A stretch of DNA of 64,000 bases from AC-32 sp963788215 (GTDB lineage Bacteria > Actinomycetota > Thermoleophilia > Gaiellales > Gaiellaceae). Every line of letters begins with the position of its first letter. Position 1 is the stretch's first letter. Position numbers and translations under genes: made by a program. The DNA lies in contig CAWBFX010000008.1 of NCBI GenBank assembly GCA_963788215.1, positions 62,001-126,000 on the forward strand. The letters are read 5' to 3'. This document shows positions 22,501-31,897 of this stretch, piece by piece. The notes beneath the pieces were generated by a model. It ran no database searches, was not told where the DNA came from, and saw only the letters and a program-made list of their open reading frames with translations.

Positions 22501-23801
22501 CCCGGAGAGGTCTCGTCGGCAGCCACCCAGGCGGCGTCCTGGATGAACGGGAAGCTGAGGACCCGCGTGCGGGCCGACAGGTGCGCGCCGAGCGAGTTGG
22601 TCGCGCTGACGACCGCCTCCCCCGGGATCAGTCGCAGCGCCCGCGCCGCGATCCGATCGTGCTGGCTCACGCGCGCGGCGCTCGCCTGGGTCTGCTCACC
22701 GCCCGGGAAGTAGCGCCAGAGCGGGATCGCGCCGAGGAAGTAGTTGGCGGCGACGGCGAGGACGACCGCGGCGGTCGGAAGCGCGCGCGCGAGGTCCGGG
22801 CGGCGGCGGGCGAACGCTGCGGCGCCGAGGACCGTCGCCGCGACCAGCACGGGGATCAGCCCGGCCGTGTAGTGGAAGTGGATCGAGGTCTGCGAGGGCG
22901 AGGCCGAGAGCACGTTGATGGCGAGCTCGGGGATCGCTGCGATCAGCATCACCGGCGCCGCGAGCATCAGCAGACCGAGCGGGAGGACGAGCCGGGCGAC
23001 GTAACCGAGGCCGCGTCCGGTGAACGCGGTCGTGAAGATCTTCCACGGATGCGTGACGGACGTCCGGAGGATCCCACCCGGCGAGCCGCCGACCTCGCTG
23101 TACCGCGAGAAAAAGCTCGAGCTTCCGGCCCGGTTGAAGTGCGGGATCACGATTTCGATCGCGATCAGCGAGACGGCCAGCCCCGCGAGCGCGACGGCCG
23201 CTCCCGGGAGGCGGCGGCCTCGCGCGATCGCGTACCAGATGCCGAGACCCGCGACGACGAACGCGATCTCCTCCTTGGTCGTCGCTGCGAGCAGCGCGCA
23301 GGCCGCGAACGGGATCAGCCTGTCCTCGTCGAGGAACCAGATCGCGAACAGGAGCAGCGGGCACGCGAGCGCGACCGGGTGGAACTCGTTCAGCGTCAGC
23401 CACTGCGTGGGCGGATAGAGCAGGTACGCGAGCGCGAAGCCGAGGCCTGCGCGCTCGGACTCGAGCTGCTTGCGGGCCAGCCAGAAGACCGGCAGGGCGC
23501 CGAGCGCGACGGCTACCGCCTGCGCCACGAGCAGAACGTCAGGGCTCGGCCAGGCGAGCCAGAGCGGCGCGAACGCGATCAGGATCGGGTCGAAGTGAGC
23601 TGCGAGGCGGGAGATCTCGTCGCCGCGCAGTCCCGTGACCGCCAGTGGGTGGCCGTGCGCGGTCGACCAGACCGCCTGCACCATGTTGCCGAGGTCGAAG
23701 CGGCCGGTCTCGAACGCCCGGTGGCGCAGGACCGAGAGCGCCGAGAAACCCGCGGCGTAGGCGGCGATCGCCGCCCAGAGGAGGGCTCGCGGGGACCTCA
23801 C
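22380..23801 (-). CDS. DUF2079 multi-pass membrane protein
   Basis: A 473-residue membrane protein with about ten helices. The DUF2079 hallmark FDLGNMVQAVWSTAHGHPLA (residues ~29-48) and HFDPILIAFAPLWLAWPSP follow the first helix; a conserved TLNEFHPVALACPLLLFAIW comes later. These proteins have a GT-C-like fold and are thought to act on polyprenyl-linked sugars, but no activity is proven. The start GTG 23801 overlaps the GT4 gene's stop (GTGA). Its 3' end overlaps the convergent GT87 gene by 121 bases. Confidence 0.82.
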   Translation of the reverse strand: MRSPRALLWAAIAAYAAGFSALSVLRHRAFETGRFDLGNMVQAVWSTAHGHPLAVTGLRGDEISRLAAHFDPILIAFAPLWLAWPSPDVLLVAQAVAVALGALPVFWLARKQLESERAGLGFALAYLLYPPTQWLTLNEFHPVALACPLLLFAIWFLDEDRLIPFAACALLAATTKEEIAFVVAGLGIWYAIARGRRLPGAAVALAGLAVSLIAIEIVIPHFNRAGSSSFFSRYSEVGGSPGGILRTSVTHPWKIFTTAFTGRGLGYVARLVLPLGLLMLAAPVMLIAAIPELAINVLSASPSQTSIHFHYTAGLIPVLVAATVLGAAAFARRRPDLARALPTAAVVLAVAANYFLGAIPLWRYFPGGEQTQASAARVSQHDRIAARALRLIPGEAVVSATNSLGAHLSARTRVLSFPFIQDAAWVAADETSPGYADRLAPLPTAVQLSWLRRNPEWRLVFERDGILIFHRRG

Positions 23802-24868
23802 GCGGCCACCGCGCGCTCCAGAACCTCGCGCCAGCGCAGTCCGAGCACGGCCTCGCTCGCCTGCGCCTCGTAGGCGGCTCGGCCGCCCTCGCTCAGCCGC
23901 CGGCGCAGATCGGCGTCCCCGGCGAGGCGGCGCAGGGCCGCAGCGAGTGCCTCTGGGTCTCCCGGCGGGACCAGCAACGCGCTCACCTCGTCGACGAGCA
24001 GCTCGCGCGCGGCCGGCGTGTCTGCGGTGACGAGGGGCGTGCCGCAGGCGAGCGCCTGGAACGCCTTGTTCGGGATGACGCGTTGCGCCTTGGCGGAGGT
24101 GCCGAAGATTCCGAGCGCGCAGCCGGCGCCGTGCAGCTCGTCCGGAAGGCGTTCGTAGTCGACCCAGCGCACCCACTCGACGTTCGGCGGCCGGTCGGCC
24201 AGCGCCTCCTCGAGCTGTCCGCTTCCGACGAGGCGCAGAGGGACTTCGGGTGCCGCCCGGGCCGCGGCGAGGATCGTCTCGAGGCCGTGGAGCGGGATCA
24301 GCTTCCCGACGAAGAGGCACGTGAACGGCTCGCGCGGCGACCAGCCCGGCCGGAAAAGCCGCTCCTCGGCGCCGACGAAGCAGACCTCGACGCGCTCCGG
24401 ATCGAGCGCGCCCGCCTCGGCCAGATGGTCTGCGTTCGCTCTCGTGTCTGCGACGACGACGCTTGCCGCGCGAAGCGCCTTCCGGTCGATCGCGCTGAGC
24501 GCACGCGCCGCCAGCGATCCCGGCTGGAAGCGGCCGCGATCGGCGACGAACGTGTCGGCCAGCGAGACGAGCGGGTTGAACACGACCGGCCGCTTGTCGG
24601 CGGCGCGACGGGCGGCTGGGAGGTCGAAGTGGCCCGGGTAGCCGACGACGAGCACGTCGAACTGCTCCTGCGGGCGGCGCACCAGCCGCAGCTCGGCTGC
24701 GGCCAGTCTCGCGGCGGTCCCGAGGCCTGCACGGAAGCTGTCGCGGCGGCCTTCCCAGACTCCGGCGTGGTGCTCCAGCACCTCGACGCCCGCTCCCCGC
24801 AGGCACGAGATCACCTGCGCGTTCCGTGGGTAGTCGCGCTCGTACGTCCCGAAGTAGAGAGCCCGCAT
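23798..24868 (-). CDS. GT4-family glycosyltransferase
   Basis: A 356-residue GT-B enzyme, cytoplasmic. The N-terminal Rossmann half begins MRALYFGTYERDYPRNAQVI; the C-terminal donor-binding half has FTCLFVGKLIPLHGLETILA (residues ~183-202), GIFGTSAKAQRVIPNKAFQA with the retaining-GT4 acidic/Lys region, and CGTPLVTADTPAARELL. The acceptor is unknown. It is coupled to the DUF2079 gene by a 4-base overlap, and a GT2 polyprenyl-sugar type gene follows on the same strand, which fits a glycan assembly locus. Confidence 0.85.
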   Translation of the reverse strand: MRALYFGTYERDYPRNAQVISCLRGAGVEVLEHHAGVWEGRRDSFRAGLGTAARLAAAELRLVRRPQEQFDVLVVGYPGHFDLPAARRAADKRPVVFNPLVSLADTFVADRGRFQPGSLAARALSAIDRKALRAASVVVADTRANADHLAEAGALDPERVEVCFVGAEERLFRPGWSPREPFTCLFVGKLIPLHGLETILAAARAAPEVPLRLVGSGQLEEALADRPPNVEWVRWVDYERLPDELHGAGCALGIFGTSAKAQRVIPNKAFQALACGTPLVTADTPAARELLVDEVSALLVPPGDPEALAAALRRLAGDADLRRRLSEGGRAAYEAQASEAVLGLRWREVLERAVAA

Positions 24869-24896
24869 CAGCCGTCTCGCCCGCGCGAGGCTATCT

Positions 24897-25832
24897 CTAC
24901 AGGATCTCTTCGACGTGCAGCTCGACCCGCTCTTGCGCGCCTGTTCGCTCTTCGTGCTGGCTCGTGATCAGCTCGCTGATCAGGCCGAGCGAGAAGAACT
25001 GGAGGCCGACGACGACGAGCAGGACGCCGAGGATCAGCAGCGGCCGCTGGCCGATCGCGTGCCCCTCGATCTTGAGCACCGTCAGGTAGCTGAGCACGAT
25101 GAACCCGACGAACCCGAGCGCCATGCCGAGCCCGCCGAAGAGGTGCAGCGGCCGGTAGCGGTACCGGCCGATGAAGGACACGGTCAGCAGGTCGAGGAAG
25201 CCGCGGAGGTACCGCTCGACCCCGTAGCGCGACCGCCCGTGCTCCCGTGGCCGGTGATTGACCGGTAGCTCGGCGATGCGATGGCCGCGATAGTGGGCGA
25301 GCACCGGAATGAAGCGGTGGAGCTCGCCGTACAGCCTCAGTCCCTTCACGACCTCGGCGCGATACGCCTTCAGCCCGCAGTTGAGATCGTGCAGTCGCAG
25401 GCCGGACACGCGCCCGGTCACCCAGTTGAAGATCTTCGAGGGGATCCGCCGGCTGAGCGGGTCGCGACGGTGGGCCTTCCAGCCGGAGACCAGGTCGAAC
25501 CCCTCGTCGAGCTTCGCGAGCAGGCGCGGGATCTCCGCGGGGTCGTCCTGAAGGTCGGCGTCGATCGTGACGACGACGTCGCCCTCGGCGCTCGCGAAAC
25601 CGGCGGCGAGCGCGGCGGCCTTTCCGAAGTTGCGGCGGAGGCGGACGACGCGCACGTTCCCGTGGGCGCTGTGCAGCCGCGTCAGCGCGGCGAAGGAGCC
25701 GTCGGTCGAGCCGTCGTCGACGAACACGGCCTCCCAGGGCTGCCCGAGTGGCTCGAGCGCCGACTGGAGCTCGTCGTAGAGAAGCGCGACGGTGCGCTCC
25801 TCGTCGTGGACGGGGACGACAACCGAGATCAC
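24897..25832 (-). CDS. GT2-family polyprenyl-phosphate sugar transferase (DPM1/GtrB-like)
   Basis: A 311-residue enzyme with GTG start right at the GT2 domain: ISVVVPVHDEERTVALLYDE, AVFVDDGSTDGSFAAL, and TIDADLQDDPAEIP (the DxD/DLQDDP region, residues ~96-109). The RSRYGVERYLRGFLDL segment and two C-terminal membrane helices (~235-295) are typical of GtrB/DPM-like enzymes that load glucose or mannose on undecaprenyl phosphate. It would supply donors for the neighbouring GT-C type proteins; this link is inference. It is divergent from moeA. Confidence 0.88.
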   Translation of the reverse strand: MISVVVPVHDEERTVALLYDELQSALEPLGQPWEAVFVDDGSTDGSFAALTRLHSAHGNVRVVRLRRNFGKAAALAAGFASAEGDVVVTIDADLQDDPAEIPRLLAKLDEGFDLVSGWKAHRRDPLSRRIPSKIFNWVTGRVSGLRLHDLNCGLKAYRAEVVKGLRLYGELHRFIPVLAHYRGHRIAELPVNHRPREHGRSRYGVERYLRGFLDLLTVSFIGRYRYRPLHLFGGLGMALGFVGFIVLSYLTVLKIEGHAIGQRPLLILGVLLVVVGLQFFSLGLISELITSQHEERTGAQERVELHVEEIL

Positions 25833-25872
25833 GCCGCCGGAGCCTATCCGTCCGCGTACGGTATGCGCCTCG

Positions 25873-27066
25873 GTGGCCGAGTTGGTGACGATGGAGGAGG
25901 CCCAGCGCCTGATCATCGAGCGGGCCCGCCCGCTCCCCGCGGAGACGGTGCGGCTCGAGCAGGCGGCAGGGCGCGTTCTTGCCCAGCCGGCGCGGGCGGC
26001 GGTGGACCTGCCGCCCTTCGCGAGCTCGGCGATGGACGGGTTCGCGCTGCGTGCCGCGGATTCGCCCGGGACGCTCCCCGTGGCGGCCAGGATCGCTGCG
26101 GGCGTTCCCGCGCCGCGCGCGCTCGAGCCGGGCGAGGCGATGGCGATCGCGACGGGCGGCGTGGTGCCCGACGGGGCGGATGCCGTCATCCCCATCGAGT
26201 ATGTTGTCGATCATGACAACGAAGTCGAGATTCCCGAGCCCGTTGCTCCCGGTGCCAACGTTCGCCCTCGCGGCGGCGATGTGCGCGCCGGCGAGGTCGT
26301 GGTCGAGGCCGGAACGCGCCTGGACGCAGCCCGGCTCGGGGCGCTCGCGGCGTCCGGGATCGCGGAGGTCGAGTGCTTCGCGCGGCCGCGGGCCGCCGTG
26401 GTCGCGACGGGAACCGAGCTCAGGCCACCCGGCGAGCCGCTTGGGCCCGGCGAGGTCTACGAGGCGAACGGGCTGATCCTCGCCACCCAGCTCGAGTCGG
26501 CCGGAGCCGAGGTCACGCGTGCCCCCGCGGTGGCTGACGACGAGGCTGCGCACCGCGCCGCGCTCGAGCGCGGACTCGAGACCGACGTCCTGGTCACGTC
26601 CGGCGGGGTATCCGTCGGCCCGCACGATCTCGTGCGCCGGATCGAGGCGGAGATGGGCGTCGAGGAGGTCTTCTGGCGCGTTGCCGTCAAGCCGGGGAAG
26701 CCGGTCGCGTTCGGCGTGCGGGGATCGACCCTCGTGTTCGGCCTTCCCGGGAACCCGGTCTCCTCGCTCGTCGCCTTCGAGCTGTTCGTGCGGCCGGCGG
26801 TGCTCGCGCTCCAGGGGGCGGCCGATCCTCTTCCCCGCTTCGAGCCGGGGCGGCTCGCCGCTGCCCTGCGGCGGAACGCGGAGCGAGACGAGCTAGTCCG
26901 GGCTCGCTCGAGGGAAGGCGACGGGGCGGTCGAGCTCGAGCCCCTCTCCGGCCAGGAGTCGCACATGATCGGCAGGGCCGCCGCGGCGGACGCGCTCGTG
27001 CTGGTCCCGCGCGGCCAGGGCGAGCTGCCTGCGGGCTCGGCGGTGCGTTACCTGAGACTGGGCTGA
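25873..27066 (+). CDS. moeA: Molybdopterin molybdenumtransferase MoeA
   Basis: A 397-residue MoeA, which inserts molybdate into adenylated molybdopterin. Domain marks: LPPFASSAMDGFALRA (residues ~44-59), ATGGVVPDGADAVIPIEYV, NVRPRGGDVRAGEVVV, and VLVTSGGVSVGPHDLVRRIE ... VAVKPGKPVAFGV ... VFGLPGNPVSSLVAFELFVR, the substrate-binding core. GTG 25873 gives MAELVTMEEAQRLI, the family N-terminus; ATG 25891 is an alternative. moaC and a moaB/mogA gene lie 12.5 kb downstream, so cofactor genes are scattered. Confidence 0.93.
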   Translation: MAELVTMEEAQRLIIERARPLPAETVRLEQAAGRVLAQPARAAVDLPPFASSAMDGFALRAADSPGTLPVAARIAAGVPAPRALEPGEAMAIATGGVVPDGADAVIPIEYVVDHDNEVEIPEPVAPGANVRPRGGDVRAGEVVVEAGTRLDAARLGALAASGIAEVECFARPRAAVVATGTELRPPGEPLGPGEVYEANGLILATQLESAGAEVTRAPAVADDEAAHRAALERGLETDVLVTSGGVSVGPHDLVRRIEAEMGVEEVFWRVAVKPGKPVAFGVRGSTLVFGLPGNPVSSLVAFELFVRPAVLALQGAADPLPRFEPGRLAAALRRNAERDELVRARSREGDGAVELEPLSGQESHMIGRAAAADALVLVPRGQGELPAGSAVRYLRLG

Positions 27067-27070
27067 CGCT

Positions 27071-27796
27071 TCAGCCGGTGGTCGACGCGAGCGGCGCGGC
27101 GGCGAGCTGCGTCGCCGGCGGGTGGAGCCACCGCCCGCCGCGCGGCTCGACGCGGGCCAGCCGCGCGTAGACGAGGTACCTGTGCGTCGCGAAGAACCGC
27201 GGGTGGCACGCCTGCAGCACGACCACTTCCCGGCCGTGCGAGTGCAGGACGGCCAGGTCGTCGGCCTTGACGATCCGCTTCTGGAAGATCCGGTAGCGGA
27301 ACGTCCCGTACGGCACCTCGAGGGTGATCGCGTCGCCCACCCGCAGCTTCTCGATGTGCGCGAAGGGCGCGAGATAGGTCGTCCGGTGGCCGGCGATGTA
27401 GATCAGCTGGCCCTCGCCGGGCATGTACGTGCGCAGGTCGCGGCCCGGGCCCTTCTTCAGCGTCGCATCGTCGGTTCCGTTGACGAGGATCATGTTCACG
27501 CCGATGCGCGGGACGCGGATGCGCCCGATTGCCTCGCCGCGCTTCGACGCGAGGCGATAGCGACGACCCTCCTGCGCGACGGCCCGCATGGTGGAGTCGA
27601 CTGACGCGTCGGAGGTGCGAGCCGGACGGTACGCGTCGAAGCGCTTCTCGTACGAGTGGGAGAGCCGGCCCTGCTGCCAGTGCGTGTAGAGCGCGGTGAA
27701 CGGGTCCTGCCACCGCCAGACGACCACGACCCAGACGAGGACGAAGGCGCCCGCGACGAGGAGCACCGTCCCGCCGATCCGGAGCGACCGTTGCAT
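27071..27796 (-). CDS. Sortase (actinobacterial class E-like)
   Basis: A 241-residue membrane-anchored transpeptidase. An N-terminal helix (TVLLVAGAFVLVWVVVVW) is followed by the sortase barrel: GRIRVPRIGVNMILVNGTDD, KGPGRDLRTYMPGEGQLIYI AGHRTTYLAPF (catalytic His, ~residue 140), and REVVVLQACHPRFFATHRYL with the catalytic Cys (~206) and Arg. TACHP-type Cys context fits actinobacterial class E. ATG 27796 is chosen because GGAAGG lies 6 bases upstream; another ATG 6 bases earlier is too close. No LPxTG-type substrate was spotted nearby. Confidence 0.9.
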   Translation of the reverse strand: MQRSLRIGGTVLLVAGAFVLVWVVVVWRWQDPFTALYTHWQQGRLSHSYEKRFDAYRPARTSDASVDSTMRAVAQEGRRYRLASKRGEAIGRIRVPRIGVNMILVNGTDDATLKKGPGRDLRTYMPGEGQLIYIAGHRTTYLAPFAHIEKLRVGDAITLEVPYGTFRYRIFQKRIVKADDLAVLHSHGREVVVLQACHPRFFATHRYLVYARLARVEPRGGRWLHPPATQLAAAPLASTTG

Positions 27797-27798
27797 GC

Positions 27799-29685
27799 TC
27801 ATCCTTCCAGCGCCTTCGATTCCTCCTGTACGGGGCGTCTCCTCGCCCGCACTCCGAGAACCACCCGTCTGACTGTTTCCCGGATCGGGCCTCGCGCAGG
27901 CCGCTCGGACGCGCTCGGGTACGGCGCGTACCGGCCGGCTGCGAGAGCGGCGACCTGTCCTGCGGCGGCGAGCCAGGCGACGGCGATCACCACCGCGGAG
28001 AGGCGCACGTAGCCGCTTGCCGTCAGCTCGGCGAGGTACCACGGCGCGTCGAGCCCGAGCCCGAAGCGCACCGCGAGCGAGCCGAGCAGCAGCAAGGGGC
28101 CGAGCAGGCCCGCCGCGAACAACGCGAGTCGCGCCGAGATGGGCCGGTTGCGCACGTTCGGTAGCCAGAGCCACGCGTGCAAGGACGGAAGCAGGAAGAC
28201 GAGCGCGAACGGATTCGTCGCGACGACGAGGAGCGCGACGACTGCGAGCGCGAGGAGCGCGGCAGTCGTGCCGGCAAGCTCCTCCGAGGAGCCGATCGGC
28301 CTGCGCGGCGTGAGGCTCGTCCGCGTCACGACCCAGCCGATGAGGCTGAGCACCGCGAAACCGGCAAGCGCCAGGACGGGCCAGCTCGTCGCGGGCGGCG
28401 TGTCGGGCGGCAGGGGTACCGAGGGAGCCGACGGCCAGGCGCCGGTCAGCGCGAAGAGCTCGAAGATCGCGGCCGTCCAGAGCCAGAAGCCGAGGCGGCT
28501 GCGGTAGCTGCGGAACGCGGACGCGACGCCGATGTGCCGTCGGCGGCAGCGGGCAAAGAGGTCGACCGCAGCCACCAGGAACGGGGCGAGCGCCGCGATC
28601 AGCACGAGCTCGATCGCCCAGCCGGGCAGGATCCTGGGCCCGAAGTAGACGTAGCTTGCGGTCCCCGGCGCGAGCTCGACTCCGGAGTCGAGCCACCGCA
28701 GGAGCTGCTGCGCCGCGCCTCCGAGCTCCCCGAGGCGGATCGCATCGAGCCGGTTCGGTCGGTCGGTGAACGCCGCCGGGGGCCGCTCGCCGCCGCTCGT
28801 GAGCGTGAGCGCGGGCATCCCGTGGGCAAGGAGCGGTCCCTGAGCGTGCAAGGTGTAGGGAAAGGCGAGATCGAGGAGCTGGGCGAAGCCGGTCGGCCGC
28901 CGGGGCCGCGAGCCTGTCTGCTGCAGGACGAGCCGAGACGCGGTCTCGACCAGTCCCGGTGAGGCGAGGCGGGGCTGCGATCCCGCGAGGACGAGTCGCG
29001 CGCGGCCCGGGTCGGCGAGGGAGTCGAGGTCGATCGCCGCCAGGACGTGGCCGTGATGGGTCTGCGCGAAGCGCCGGGCGCCGAGGGCTCCGAACGCGCC
29101 GCCGTCGGTCGCGACGAAGACGAGGGTGTGCAGCGGGCTGAGCGCGCGGGCCCCGGGCGCGTCGACGGGCGTCCCGTACGAGCGCGCAAGCTGGATGAGC
29201 GCCGCGATCCCGGACCCGTTGTCGTTCGCGCCGGGCCCGCGGCCGCTGTCGTCGCGGTGCGCCATCAGGACGATCTCGTCGGGGAGCTTCCCGGGGATGG
29301 TCACGAGCTGGTTGACGAGCGGCTGGCGGCCGTGCCCGGGCAGGAGCGCGCGGAAGCGGTCGTCGGAGACCTTCAGCCCGTACGGCGCGAGCTGCTGCGC
29401 GTACCAGGTAGCGGCTCCCGCGGCACCGGCCGTCCCAGGCACGCGGTCCGGGTACGTCGCCGCCAGCTGCGACGCCAGCTCTACCGCACCGCTGCGGTCG
29501 AAAGCGGCCGGCAGCGCCGGAGAAGGCGCAGGCAGCGGCTCGGCCTTCCGGACGCTGAAGGCGGCGAGGAGGAGCGGGATTCCGACGAGCAGCCACGTCC
29601 CGCGGTAGAGACGCCCGCTGACGGGGCGCTCGAGCGAGCCGAGCCGCGGCCGGCGCCGGGCAGGTCGGGGCGGGAGGGCCGCCAT
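27799..29685 (-). CDS. Membrane-bound M28-family metallopeptidase
   Basis: A 628-residue protein. After an N-terminal helix, a zinc aminopeptidase domain spans ~60-300: EIVLMAHRDDSGRGPGANDN (His and Asp zinc ligands), GSGIAALIQLARSYGTP, VFVATDGGAFGALGARRFAQ, and SGGERPPAAFTDRPNRLDAI. The C-terminal half has ~7 membrane helices. It resembles Fxna/Pff1-like M28 proteins rather than secreted aminopeptidases. ATG 29685 is preferred over an earlier codon at 29715 by AGGG spacing. It overlaps the sortase gene's ribosome-binding region. Confidence 0.82.
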   Translation of the reverse strand: MAALPPRPARRRPRLGSLERPVSGRLYRGTWLLVGIPLLLAAFSVRKAEPLPAPSPALPAAFDRSGAVELASQLAATYPDRVPGTAGAAGAATWYAQQLAPYGLKVSDDRFRALLPGHGRQPLVNQLVTIPGKLPDEIVLMAHRDDSGRGPGANDNGSGIAALIQLARSYGTPVDAPGARALSPLHTLVFVATDGGAFGALGARRFAQTHHGHVLAAIDLDSLADPGRARLVLAGSQPRLASPGLVETASRLVLQQTGSRPRRPTGFAQLLDLAFPYTLHAQGPLLAHGMPALTLTSGGERPPAAFTDRPNRLDAIRLGELGGAAQQLLRWLDSGVELAPGTASYVYFGPRILPGWAIELVLIAALAPFLVAAVDLFARCRRRHIGVASAFRSYRSRLGFWLWTAAIFELFALTGAWPSAPSVPLPPDTPPATSWPVLALAGFAVLSLIGWVVTRTSLTPRRPIGSSEELAGTTAALLALAVVALLVVATNPFALVFLLPSLHAWLWLPNVRNRPISARLALFAAGLLGPLLLLGSLAVRFGLGLDAPWYLAELTASGYVRLSAVVIAVAWLAAAGQVAALAAGRYAPYPSASERPARGPIRETVRRVVLGVRARRRPVQEESKALEG

Positions 29686-29693
29686 ACCCTGGC

Positions 29694-29699
29694 TATAGT
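29694..29699 (+). promoter_or_regulatory. Possible -10 box for the two-component operon
   Basis: TATAGT lies 37 bases before the response-regulator ATG at 29736, at a sensible distance for a short leader. No convincing -35 hexamer is visible, so this is a weak call. Confidence 0.35.
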
Positions 29700-29735
29700 A
29701 GGTACGCGGTCTCACAGCGCCGGCAGGCCTTGCCG

Positions 29736-30431
29736 ATGCCCGATTCCTCCACGATTCTGCTGGTCGACGACGAGGACGCTGTCCAGAAGCTCCTCGCCTA
29801 TCCGCTCGAGCGGGACGGCTTCCGCGTGATCCAGGCGCGCGACGGCGAAGAGGCGCTCGAGCGGTTCGAGCGCGAGCACGTCGATCTCGTCGTCCTCGAC
29901 CTGATGCTCCCGAAGCTCGACGGGCTCGAGGTCTGCAAGCGCCTGCGTGCGGGCAGCGCCGTGCCGATCATCATGCTCACGGCCCGCGACGACGAGCTCG
30001 ACAAGGTGCTCGGCCTCGAGCTCGGCGCGGACGACTACATCACGAAGCCGTTCTCGATCCGCGAGTTCCGCAGCCGCGTGCGAGCGCTTCTTCGGCGCGC
30101 AGCGACCGCGCGGCCCGATGACCCGCAGGAGGAGATCGAGGCGAACGGCCTTCGGATCGACCTCGCGCGCCGGGAGGTCATCGTTCACGACCGGGCCGTG
30201 CAGCTGACCTACGTCGAGTTCGAGCTCCTGCGCACGCTCGCCTCGCACGCGGGTCGCGTCTACACCCGCGAGCAGCTGCTGCAGGCGCTCTGGGGCGGCT
30301 CCGAGTACCGCGAGCCGCGAACGATCGACGTCCACGTGCGGCATCTGCGCGAGAAGCTCGAGCGCGACCCGCACGAGCCCGAGTTCATTCTCACCGTGCG
30401 CGGCGTCGGGTACCGCTTCCGCAGTAGATGA
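29736..30431 (+). CDS. OmpR/PhoB-family response regulator
   Basis: A 231-residue DNA-binding regulator. The receiver domain (1-120) has DDED at 11-14, phospho-acceptor Asp 55 in LVVLDLMLPK, Thr in MLTAR and Lys in ITKPFS. The C-terminal winged helix spans ~135-230 (VQLTYVEFELLRTLASHAGR, YREPRTIDVHVRHLREKLER). ATG 29736 is used; a TTG 6 bases upstream is possible. It overlaps the sensor kinase gene by 4 bases (ATGA). The target genes are not known; an HtrA protease follows in the same direction. Confidence 0.93.
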   Translation: MPDSSTILLVDDEDAVQKLLAYPLERDGFRVIQARDGEEALERFEREHVDLVVLDLMLPKLDGLEVCKRLRAGSAVPIIMLTARDDELDKVLGLELGADDYITKPFSIREFRSRVRALLRRAATARPDDPQEEIEANGLRIDLARREVIVHDRAVQLTYVEFELLRTLASHAGRVYTREQLLQALWGGSEYREPRTIDVHVRHLREKLERDPHEPEFILTVRGVGYRFRSR

Positions 30432-31858
30432 GCCGTTTCTTCCGCAGCGTCGGCGCGCGCCTCAGCCTGGCCTTGCTCCTCGTCGTCGCCGCCGCGCTGG
30501 GAATCGTCTACCTGGCGGTCGTCCCCTCGTTGCAGTCGCGCCTGGAGAACACGCGTGTCCAGCAGCTCGCGGCAGCCGCGCAGCACCTCGTCCCCGAGGC
30601 GTCGGACGCCCTCTTGCCGCAGGACTTCGTCGACACCGCCGCGCACGACGTGGGCGCGCGCGTAATGGTCTTCCAGACGACGAACGCCGTGCCCGGCGGC
30701 TCCAGCGTGGGCAGCCCGATCGCCGACTCGAGCGGCGGTCAGCCGTCTCACACAGAGCCCACGGACGACCCGATCGCGATGCGCGCCCTCCGAAGCGGAC
30801 AGGTCGAGCAGGGCTTCGTGAAGCAGGACCACGTTCACTACGCCGAGGCTGCGATCCCCTACGACGGCGGCGCACACGTGTTGCTCCTCCGGGACTCGCT
30901 CGAGAACCAGTTGGGCAGCGTTCGCCTCGTGCAGCGCCGGGTGCTCTTCTCGGCCGGCGCCGCGCTGCTGATCGCGCTGCTGCTCGGCTACGGCGGCGCC
31001 TGGATGTTCGCGCGGCGGATTCGTCGGCTCGAACGCGCCGCGGACAGGATCGCTGCCGGCCAGTTCGACGAGCCCGTGCACGACGGCGGCCGCGACGAGC
31101 TCGGCGACCTCGCCGCCGCCTTCGACCGCATGCGCACCAGGCTCGCGCAACTCGACGACGCCCGGCGCGAGTTCGTCGCCAACGCGTCGCACGAGCTGCG
31201 GACGCCGTTGTTCTCGCTGTCCGGCTTCCTGGAGCTGCTCGACGACGAGGAGCTCGACGAGCCGACCCGCCGCGAGTTCCTCGAGTCGATGCGAGACCAG
31301 GTGGACCGTCTGACCAAGCTCGCCTCCGACCTGCTCGACCTCACCCGTCTCGACGCTGGGCGCCTGCGCGTCGAGCGTGAGCCCGTCGACCTGAGCGCAC
31401 TCGGCCGTGACCTCGTCGAGGAGTTCGGGCCCGCGGCGGCGGCTTCGCAGCACGATCTGGAGCACGAAGGCGAGGGCACGAGCGCGCTCGCCGACGAGCT
31501 TCGCGTGCTTCAGATCGGCCGGATTCTGGTCGAGAACGCGATCCGGCACACGCCGCCGGGCACGCCGGTACGCGTCAGGACACTCGCCCGTGGCGGAAAC
31601 GCAGTGCTCGAGGTCGAGGACGCAGGCGGAGGTATCCCGGCAGAGCGCCGGGAGCAGCTGTTCGAGCGCTTCTTCCGCCTGGACGGCACCCGCGCGTCAG
31701 GCAGCGGTCTCGGCCTCGCGATCGCGCGCCAGCTCGCCGAGCTGATGGACGGCTCCGTCACCGTAGAATCGGCGCCGGGCCGAACCATCTTCACGCTTCA
31801 GCTCCCCCTTTCGACTCAAGCCGAACGCCACGAGGAACCGCTCGCGGTCGCTGACTGA
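30428..31858 (+). CDS. Sensor histidine kinase
   Basis: A 476-residue membrane kinase. One N-terminal helix (~10-35), an extracellular domain of ~135 residues, and a second helix (AGAALLIALLLGYGGAWMFA, ~177-196) are followed by a HAMP domain. HisKA has phospho-acceptor His 255 in NASHELRTPL; the ATPase domain has the N box in LVENAIRHTPPG, G1 in VEDAGGGIP, the F box in LFERFFRLD and G2 in GSGLGLAIARQL. It pairs with the adjacent OmpR-type regulator. The extracellular sensor part has no recognised ligand domain. Confidence 0.93.
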   Translation: MSRFFRSVGARLSLALLLVVAAALGIVYLAVVPSLQSRLENTRVQQLAAAAQHLVPEASDALLPQDFVDTAAHDVGARVMVFQTTNAVPGGSSVGSPIADSSGGQPSHTEPTDDPIAMRALRSGQVEQGFVKQDHVHYAEAAIPYDGGAHVLLLRDSLENQLGSVRLVQRRVLFSAGAALLIALLLGYGGAWMFARRIRRLERAADRIAAGQFDEPVHDGGRDELGDLAAAFDRMRTRLAQLDDARREFVANASHELRTPLFSLSGFLELLDDEELDEPTRREFLESMRDQVDRLTKLASDLLDLTRLDAGRLRVEREPVDLSALGRDLVEEFGPAAAASQHDLEHEGEGTSALADELRVLQIGRILVENAIRHTPPGTPVRVRTLARGGNAVLEVEDAGGGIPAERREQLFERFFRLDGTRASGSGLGLAIARQLAELMDGSVTVESAPGRTIFTLQLPLSTQAERHEEPLAVAD

Positions 31859-31897
31859 GCTTTTTGACGTGAAAACGCCCGCTACAGTGCGTGAGCG

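Noticed and set aside
24868..26625. 585-codon minus-strand frame across moeA and the GT2 gene
   Set aside because: Antisense/out-of-frame shadow with Arg-rich composition; both real genes have full motif sets.
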